Shown: positions 35,092 through 39,682 of the stretch, piece by piece
Numbering within the stretch: position 1 is the stretch's first letter
Layout: the number at the start of each line of letters is the position of its first letter
From: Gemmatimonadota bacterium
GTDB lineage: Bacteria > Gemmatimonadota > Gemmatimonadetes > Gemmatimonadales > GWC2-71-9
DNA: 39,682 nt
Direction of reading: 5' to 3'
Assembly (NCBI GenBank): GCA_003222055.1
Contig: QHUT01000086.1
Span: 1-39,682 of the forward strand
Notes under the pieces: generated by a model
Told to the model about the DNA's origin: nothing
The model's input: the letters and a program-made list of their open reading frames with translations, nothing else
Databases searched by the model: none
Position numbers and translations under genes: made by a program

Positions 35092-37047
35092 ATGACAGCG
35101 ACCCAGGCGCTGGGGTGGGCGCTCGTGCACTCGCTGTGGCAGTGCGCGCTCGCCGCCGCGGGCCTCGCCTCCCTCTTGGGCATCCTTCCGTCGCGCGCGG
35201 CGCGCATCCGCTATGCGTTCGCTACCGCCACGCTGATCTTGATGGTCGCTCTACCGCTGGGCACCGCGTTGTCGCTGTACGGGGCGTCGCCGTGGCGGCC
35301 CGACGCGACTGCGGCGATGCTCGCTCCGGCCCAGACACCGGCGGATCTGGCCGTCATCGCCTTGAAGCTCGCGGCTCGGGTCCGCACGGCGCTCGAGCTC
35401 GCGCTGCCGCAGATTGTCGTGCTGTGGGCCGCCGGTGTGGTCGGGTTCTCCCTGCGGCTGGCGTCGGCGTGGATGGCGGCGCGACGTCTTGCGGTGATGG
35501 GCACGCGCCCCGCGCCCCCCGCCCGCGCCGCGGCGCTGGAACGCCTGGCGGCAAGGCTGCGCGTGACGCGGCCGGTGCGCGTCCTCGAGTCGACCCTGGT
35601 CCAGGTACCCGCCGTCATCGGGTGGCTGCGCCCGGTGATCCTCGTCCCTGCGACCGCGCTCACGGGGCTCACGCCGCTCCAGCTCGACGCGCTGCTGGCC
35701 CACGAGCTCGCGCACATCCGGCGGTACGACTACCTCGTCCGCGTCCTCCAGTCCGTGATCGAGACCCTGCTGTTTTACCACCCGGCGGCGTGGTGGGTGT
35801 CGCGGCGCGTGGGGGAGGAGCGCGAGCATTGCTGCGACGACGTGGCCGTCGCCGTGTGCGGTGACGCGCGCTTGTACGCGCAGGCGCTGGTGGGCATGGA
35901 GCGGCTTCGAGGCGCGCAGCCGGCATTCGTGTTCACCGCGGCACGTGGCTCCCTCGTACACCGCATCCGGCGTCTCGTGGCGCCCGCGCCGGCGGACACC
36001 CCACCGCCCTGGGTCGCTGGCATGGCCGTCACGACCCTCCTCCTGGTGGCGGGCGCCGGGTCTTGGCTCGCGCGCACGGCACCGGACACGTTGCTCCGCC
36101 CGCACGAGTCAGCCGCCCGTCCCGCTGCTCGGCTTGCGCGAGGCGAAAGCGAGCTCCGCGCGCGAACCGGGCGCTCGGGCGTTACGCCTGCCAATCCGCA
36201 GTTGTTGAGCCGGGGACTCGCTCCGGTCGACATCCGGCGCTCGTCGCCAACGGGTCCTCAGGAAATCGCTCCGCACGCCGACTCGCGGGAGTTCTCAACC
36301 GAGCGCCGTCGCGAGGCGCAGGCTGACGCGCCAGCACCCCCGACGCTCGATGCAGCGACCAGCCGTGTCGGCACGTCGGGTGGGCGGCCCCTGTGGCAGC
36401 GGCCGCTGTTGCTCGGGTCCGTGGGCGTAATTCTCACCGGATTCGCCGACCAGCAAATCCGGCTCGACGTGCAAGAGGAAGTGCAGGAGGACGACGGAGG
36501 CGAACCCCGAGCGGCTGGATCGGCGGTCGGTCACTGGAGTACGCCCGTCGTCCTTGGTATCAGCGCGGGCCTTCTGGGTGCGGGACTCGGCACACACCGC
36601 CCCGGCCTCACGCGGACGGGGCGCGATGCACTCGTCGCGGTGGGCGTCGCCTCGCTTCTCGCGACGACGACGGACATCGCTATTGGTCGCGCGCATCCGG
36701 AAGCGAATCGCGGGACGGACTATTTCGCGCCCTTCCACGTTCCCAGCCAGAACAACTCGTTTCCGTCTGGACACACCTCGCGCGCGTTCGCCCTCGCCGC
36801 GGTGGTCGCCGCGCACACGCGGCAACCGGCGATACGCGTCATCGTCTACGGTGCGGCCGCGGCGGTAGGGATCGCTGAAGTCGTCGCCGACCGGCACTTC
36901 GCCTCGGATGTCGTCGGCGGGGCCGTGCTCGGGACGTTGGTCGGACAGGGGGTGGTTCGCCACTTCGCGACCGCGTCCGCACCCGTAGGACTGGCGGTGA
37001 CGATGCTTCCCGGACGCGTCGGGATCGGGCTCCATCGGCAGCTCTAG
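35092..37047 (+). CDS. M56 (BlaR1-type) membrane metallopeptidase fused to a PAP2-phosphatase-like domain
   Basis: A 651-residue protein with two parts. Residues 1-310 are an M56 peptidase: hydrophobic N-terminal helices, zinc motif HELAHIRRYDYL (His204, Glu205, His208), FYHPAAWWVSRRVGEEREHCCDD with a third metal ligand region (about 230-250), and a final membrane helix WVAGMAVTTLLLVAGAG. About 330-440 is a low-complexity linker. Residues about 445-640 resemble PAP2: PSGH at 558-561, a histidine at 602 and an Asp at 606 in VVADRHFASDVVGG. Phosphate-binding positions are changed: Asp528 and His535 stand where KxxxxxxRP has Lys and Arg, and Ala595-Glu596 where SR is expected. BlaR1 proteins sense cell-wall stress and usually pair with a BlaI repressor; none lies here. 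Sensing or processing linked to lipid pyrophosphates is inferred. GAGGGGGGG precedes the start. Confidence 0.8.
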   Translation: MTATQALGWALVHSLWQCALAAAGLASLLGILPSRAARIRYAFATATLILMVALPLGTALSLYGASPWRPDATAAMLAPAQTPADLAVIALKLAARVRTALELALPQIVVLWAAGVVGFSLRLASAWMAARRLAVMGTRPAPPARAAALERLAARLRVTRPVRVLESTLVQVPAVIGWLRPVILVPATALTGLTPLQLDALLAHELAHIRRYDYLVRVLQSVIETLLFYHPAAWWVSRRVGEEREHCCDDVAVAVCGDARLYAQALVGMERLRGAQPAFVFTAARGSLVHRIRRLVAPAPADTPPPWVAGMAVTTLLLVAGAGSWLARTAPDTLLRPHESAARPAARLARGESELRARTGRSGVTPANPQLLSRGLAPVDIRRSSPTGPQEIAPHADSREFSTERRREAQADAPAPPTLDAATSRVGTSGGRPLWQRPLLLGSVGVILTGFADQQIRLDVQEEVQEDDGGEPRAAGSAVGHWSTPVVLGISAGLLGAGLGTHRPGLTRTGRDALVAVGVASLLATTTDIAIGRAHPEANRGTDYFAPFHVPSQNNSFPSGHTSRAFALAAVVAAHTRQPAIRVIVYGAAAAVGIAEVVADRHFASDVVGGAVLGTLVGQGVVRHFATASAPVGLAVTMLPGRVGIGLHRQL

Positions 37048-37067
37048 CCTCCGATACCGTTAGTGTG

Positions 37068-37424
37068 TCATTCTTCATCCTCGACGAACATCCTCAAGCG
37101 TTCGGCCGCGTCGTCCCATTGTGCCGCGATCTGGTCGAGGTACCGCTTTGCCCTCTCCAAGCGCTTGGGGTTCAGGTCCCAGACCTGCTCACGCCCCCGG
37201 CGGGCGTGGCGCACGAGCCCCGCACGCCCGAGTGCGTGGAGGTGGCGCGTAATCGCCTGACGCGTCACCCCGGTCCCTTCACTGAGACGAGTAATCGAAA
37301 GTGGCCCGCCCGCAGAGAGGCGTCCCAGCAGGCGGAGTCGCGTCGCATCCCCCAACGCGGCGAACAGCGGCACCGCGTCGGGGGGGGGCAGCTGCAGCGC
37401 GGCAGAGCCGCGGCTACGCGACAT
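37068..37424 (-). CDS. ArsR-family winged-helix repressor
   Basis: A 118-residue repressor-type protein. The DNA-binding unit is FAALGDATRLRLLGRLSAGG (about 21-40), then ITRLSEGTGVTRQAITRHLHALGRAGLVRHARRGREQVWDLN, with the recognition helix TRQAITRHLHAL. No Cys pair for metal binding is seen, so it is not an arsenic or zinc sensor of the usual type. The C-terminal WDDAAERLRMFVEDEE tail is common in ArsR proteins paired with SRPBCC genes. It is the second gene of the operon; its ATG at 37424 overlaps the SRPBCC stop by 11 nt. The 5' coding part carries a run of nine C on this strand's complement (G9 at 37380-37388), at codons 12-15. Confidence 0.92.
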   Translation of the reverse strand: MSRSRGSAALQLPPPDAVPLFAALGDATRLRLLGRLSAGGPLSITRLSEGTGVTRQAITRHLHALGRAGLVRHARRGREQVWDLNPKRLERAKRYLDQIAAQWDDAAERLRMFVEDEE

Positions 37425-37893
37425 ACCGCGCGAGGTGCTTGATCTGCCCGGTCCACCCGTTGTCGTTCATGCGGAACGCTTCGGCGCGACGCGTGAGCGG
37501 GATGCGATCAAACCCGGACTCGACAATCGTGAGCGCGGTGCCGCCTTCTGTTTCCTCGAGCTTGAACTCGACCAGGGTGGTGGGCTCGGCCGAGTAGTCC
37601 TGCTTGGGGTCGATCGCGTAGGGGTGCCAGCGATAGGAGAAGTACCGCTCGGGGTCGATGCGCTCGACCAGCATTTCCAGCGTCACATGCTCGTAGCCCG
37701 GTATGGCCATCCTGCCCCGGATCGGCCTGCCCTCGGCAAACGCGCCCTCGAGGTTGACCCGGAACCAGGTGCCAAACTCTGCCGCGTTCGTGAGGGCGCG
37801 CCACACACGCGTGCGTGGGGCGCGGAGCACGACCTGTTTTTCGATCCGATCGGTGCTCACCGTGTCGTCGGGCGCTTCGGTCTTGACTGCCAT
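37414..37893 (-). CDS. SRPBCC/AHSA1-domain protein
   Basis: A 159-residue protein of the Bet v1-like START superfamily (AHSA1 group). It begins with the IEKQVVLRAPRTRVWRALTNAAEFGTWFRVNLEG block, with YFSYRWHPYAIDP and TLVEFKLEETEGGTALTIVESGFD following. The fold is a hydrophobic cavity for a lipid-like ligand; in AHSA1-ArsR pairs the exact role is unknown. GGAGGG precedes the ATG at 37893. It is the first gene of the SRPBCC-arsR operon. An alternative in-frame ATG at 37944 would lie within the proposed operator and is unlikely. Confidence 0.9.
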   Translation of the reverse strand: MAVKTEAPDDTVSTDRIEKQVVLRAPRTRVWRALTNAAEFGTWFRVNLEGAFAEGRPIRGRMAIPGYEHVTLEMLVERIDPERYFSYRWHPYAIDPKQDYSAEPTTLVEFKLEETEGGTALTIVESGFDRIPLTRRAEAFRMNDNGWTGQIKHLARYVA

Positions 37894-37937
37894 GGGTGAT
37901 CCCTCCGCAACCAGGTAAAAAGGCCGTTGCTTTATAT

Positions 37938-37953
37938 GCAACATTCGTGTTGC
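37938..37953. promoter_or_regulatory. Operator-like dyad 1 (GCAAC-N6-GTTGC)
   Basis: Perfect inverted repeat with arms GCAAC and GTTGC and spacer ATTCGT; the arms extend one base (A/T) inward. It sits immediately downstream of the TATAAT on the minus strand, where a bound ArsR protein would block initiation. Same arm and spacing as dyad 2, 43 bp away. Confidence 0.65.
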
Positions 37954-37955
37954 GT

Positions 37956-37984
37956 ATTATATCAGCCACTCCTTTTAAATGCAA
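37956..37984 (-). promoter_or_regulatory. Sigma-70-like promoter of the SRPBCC-arsR operon
   Basis: On the minus strand TTGCAT (37984-37979) and TATAAT (37961-37956) are separated by 17 nt, a near-consensus promoter in a very GC-rich genome. Transcription would begin near 37949 and give a leader of about 55 nt before the ATG at 37893. Two dyads flank it: one at 37981-37996 covers the -35, the other at 37938-37953 covers the start point. Confidence 0.65.
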
Positions 37985-37996
37985 CCCCCATGTTGC
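37981..37996. promoter_or_regulatory. Operator-like dyad 2 (GCAAC-N6-GTTGC)
   Basis: Inverted repeat with arms GCAAC and GTTGC and spacer CCCCAT, identical in arms and spacing to dyad 1. It overlaps the TTGCAT -35 element of the minus-strand promoter. Centre-to-centre distance to dyad 1 is 43 bp, close to four helical turns, which would put the two sites on one face of the DNA. Confidence 0.6.
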
Positions 37997-38098
37997 GCTT
38001 TACAGCCCCCTGAATCTCGTTGTGGTTGCACAACATCGCGGGTTGCCGCACCTTCCTACGTCGAACTTGGTTCATGTTCGCCAGTGAGGATTCAATTG

Positions 38099-38986
38099 AT
38101 GCATTCACGGAGACCTTTTCGGTTCCTCGGCAGTGTGATCGTCGCAGTTGCCGCGACACTGTGTGCTCCGCGGTCGCGGGCGCAGGTTCCCCCGCGCCCG
38201 GCTCAAGCGACACCGGCTGGCCGCGACGGCGAACGTGCTCCGGACTATCCGGTGCGTCCTCCCGCTCCTCCCGAACAGGTCGCGCACGGCCAGCAGGTCT
38301 TCCAGAGCAATTGCGGCTTCTGCCATGGCTCGGACGGCAGGGGCGGAGAAGCCGGCCCGAACCTGGTCCGGGACGAGGTGGTGCTCCGCGATCACAACGG
38401 TGAGCTGATCACGCCCATCGTGCAGAACGGCATCCCTGCCCAGGGAATGCCAAAGTTCGGGCTTAGCGGGGCGGAGATCACCGATATCGCCGCCTGGTTG
38501 CACAACCAGCCGCTTTCCGATCGTGGCGCGCCCAGCACACTCGATATCCTGGTGGGCGACGCCAAGCACGGCGAGGCCTACTTCAACGGCGCCGGGCGCT
38601 GCACGCAATGCCACTCGGCCACCGGAGATCTCACCGGGATCGGCAGCCGCTACGAACCCAAGACGATTCAAAACCTGATCGTCTCCGGTGGCGGCGGGCG
38701 CGGGCGTCGCCGGTCGGCCGGTGCGGCGCCGCCGGTGAAGCCGCCGCCCACGACGGTGACCGTGACGCTCCCCTCGGGGCGGCGCGTCCAGGGAGAGCTC
38801 GATCACCTCTCCGCCTTCGTCGTGGCGCTGAGAGACTCGGCCGGGACGTACCACAGCTTCGCCAGGCATGATTCGATCCCCAAGGTCGTCGTGACCAATC
38901 CCTTGCAATGGCACATGGACATGCTGCCGAAGTGGCGCGACGCGGACATCCATGACCTGACGGCGTATCTCGTCACACTGAAATGA
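38099..38986 (+). CDS. Exported diheme cytochrome c
   Basis: A 295-residue periplasmic electron carrier with a signal peptide ending SRA before Gln29. It has two heme c attachment sites: C72-GF-C75-H76 in FQSNCGFCHGSDG and C168-TQ-C171-H172 in GRCTQCHSATG. Domain 1 has the usual NLVRDEVV and IPAQGMPKFGLSGAEITDIAAWL pattern with a candidate Met ligand (Met117); the C-terminal part ends in LPKWRDADIHDLTAYLVTLK, which probably closes domain 2. An internal Gly/Arg- and Pro-rich segment lies about 199-222. GAGG precedes the ATG at 38099. The stop overlaps the start of the quinoprotein gene (ATGA), so the cytochrome is its likely electron acceptor. Confidence 0.9.
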   Translation: MHSRRPFRFLGSVIVAVAATLCAPRSRAQVPPRPAQATPAGRDGERAPDYPVRPPAPPEQVAHGQQVFQSNCGFCHGSDGRGGEAGPNLVRDEVVLRDHNGELITPIVQNGIPAQGMPKFGLSGAEITDIAAWLHNQPLSDRGAPSTLDILVGDAKHGEAYFNGAGRCTQCHSATGDLTGIGSRYEPKTIQNLIVSGGGGRGRRRSAGAAPPVKPPPTTVTVTLPSGRRVQGELDHLSAFVVALRDSAGTYHSFARHDSIPKVVVTNPLQWHMDMLPKWRDADIHDLTAYLVTLK

Positions 38987-39682
38987 TGAAGACAGCTACG
39001 CTGCTGCTCTCGATTGCGCTCTGTCTGCCGACCGGGCCGCTGGTGGGCCAGGGGGGGGCGACGGACGCGTGGCCGACCTACGCGGGCGACTATTCCCAGC
39101 GTCGTTACAGCCCGCTCAGACAGATCGACCAGACCAACGTTCGGCACCTCACGCTCGCCTGGCTGCGGCGCCTGACGGCCGGCCCGGGCGGCGGCGAAGG
39201 CGCGTGGTTCGGACCGCCTCCGGGGCCTCCCGCCATCACCGGCGGTGTGGCCGAGGAGCCGATGACGATGCCGGGAGCGACGAGCGGATCGCCGCGGCTG
39301 GCGGGATCGATTCTGCAGGTGAACGGCATCCTCTACATCTCGTCGCCCGACAACGCGTGGGCGGTGGACGCGCTCGACGGACACGTGCTCTGGCACTACT
39401 GGTGGAAGTCGCGCGGCGGCATTCACATCGGCAACCGCGGCATGGCGATGTACGGTGACTGGCTGTATTTCGAGACGCCGGACGACTATCTCGTGTCGCT
39501 GGACGCGAAGACGGGCCAGGAGCGCTGGCACAAGGAGATCGCCGATTTCAGCCAGCAGTACTTCTCCACCACGGCACCCATGGTCGTCGGGGATCACGTG
39601 CTGGTGGGTACGGGCGACGATCTCGACGCGCCGGGCTTTCTGCAATCGTTCGATCCGAAGACCGGCGACCTGCAGTGGAAGT
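38983..39682 (+). CDS. PQQ-type dehydrogenase beta-propeller protein (partial, runs off right edge)
   Basis: The first 233 residues of a quinoprotein dehydrogenase. A signal peptide ends LVG before Gln23. The propeller begins with DAWPTYAGDYSQRRYSPLRQID (about 27-48, in two pieces), NVRHLTLAW and typical PQQ-repeat blades: VNGILYISSPDNAWAVDALDG, WLYFETPDDYLVSLDAKTGQERWH and VLVGTGDDLDAPGFLQSFDPKTGDLQW. The family oxidises alcohols or sugars in the periplasm and passes electrons to cytochrome c, which the preceding coupled gene supplies. The N-terminal pattern resembles acidobacterial quinoproteins that occur in genomes without PQQ synthesis (recalled, not verified). The catalytic half is beyond the window, so activity cannot be judged. 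G8 occurs at codons 23-25. Confidence 0.85.
   Translation, partial: MMKTATLLLSIALCLPTGPLVGQGGATDAWPTYAGDYSQRRYSPLRQIDQTNVRHLTLAWLRRLTAGPGGGEGAWFGPPPGPPAITGGVAEEPMTMPGATSGSPRLAGSILQVNGILYISSPDNAWAVDALDGHVLWHYWWKSRGGIHIGNRGMAMYGDWLYFETPDDYLVSLDAKTGQERWHKEIADFSQQYFSTTAPMVVGDHVLVGTGDDLDAPGFLQSFDPKTGDLQWK

Overview
The window is a GC-rich bacterial chromosome segment with densely packed genes on both strands, no RNA genes, no CRISPR array and no recognisable transposase or phage gene. Gene content suggests Gemmatimonadota or a similar soil phylum: many exported proteins with signal peptides ending Ala-Gln, a DUF5916/CBM9-like outer-membrane protein, beta-helix and RCC1 lipoproteins, exported amidohydrolases, and an acidobacterial/gemmatimonadal-looking quinoprotein with its cytochrome c. 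The assignment is an inference from gene content; no marker gene is present.

Region by region. (1) 1-5664, minus strand: a sugar-acid catabolic cluster with a YjhG/YagF-type D-xylonate dehydratase (cut by the window edge), a small retropepsin-like protein, a GntP-type sugar-acid permease, a citrate synthase family enzyme, a zinc-ribbon protein, a Gfo/Idh/MocA oxidoreductase and an HTH regulator. (2) 5761-8908, plus: a phosphodiesterase of the alkaline phosphatase superfamily, a VTT/DedA-like membrane protein that appears to start at CTG, and an alpha/beta hydrolase. (3) 8866-12162: a probable PPi-dependent phosphofructokinase (minus), an aldo/keto reductase (plus), and two minus-strand genes (an exported lectin-like-fold protein and a small unknown). 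(4) 12161-18511: a CBM9-like/DUF5916 outer-membrane protein (plus) converging on two tandem paralogous beta-helix lipoproteins (minus). (5) 18661-28576, plus: nine tightly packed genes, glpF, glpK, an RCC1-repeat lipoprotein, nagB, an ABC exporter pair, a GH30 glycosidase, an Omp85-like protein and an FAD monooxygenase, with repeated ATGA/GTGA stop-start overlaps. (6) 28603-32198: exported creatininase-, M28 peptidase- and acetamidase/formamidase-family enzymes on the minus strand, with a small plus-strand TfoX-N protein. The peptidase gene carries an in-frame REP-like double hairpin. (7) 32356-34939, plus: cupin, aldo/keto reductase, F420/NADP-type reductase and DUF1697 protein. (8) 35092-37047: an M56 (BlaR1-type) membrane peptidase fused to a PAP2-phosphatase-like domain with altered phosphate-binding residues. 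(9) 37068-38034: an SRPBCC-ArsR operon with a clear promoter flanked by two operator-like dyads. (10) 38099-39682: a diheme cytochrome c translationally coupled to a PQQ-type dehydrogenase cut by the window edge.

The main functional themes are sugar-acid, glycerol and amino-sugar use, exported hydrolysis of glycans and amides, and envelope proteins. The points most worth a second look are the M56-PAP2 fusion, the +1 glutamine in all eight type I signal peptides, the coding REP-like insertion, and the SRPBCC-ArsR promoter/operator architecture.
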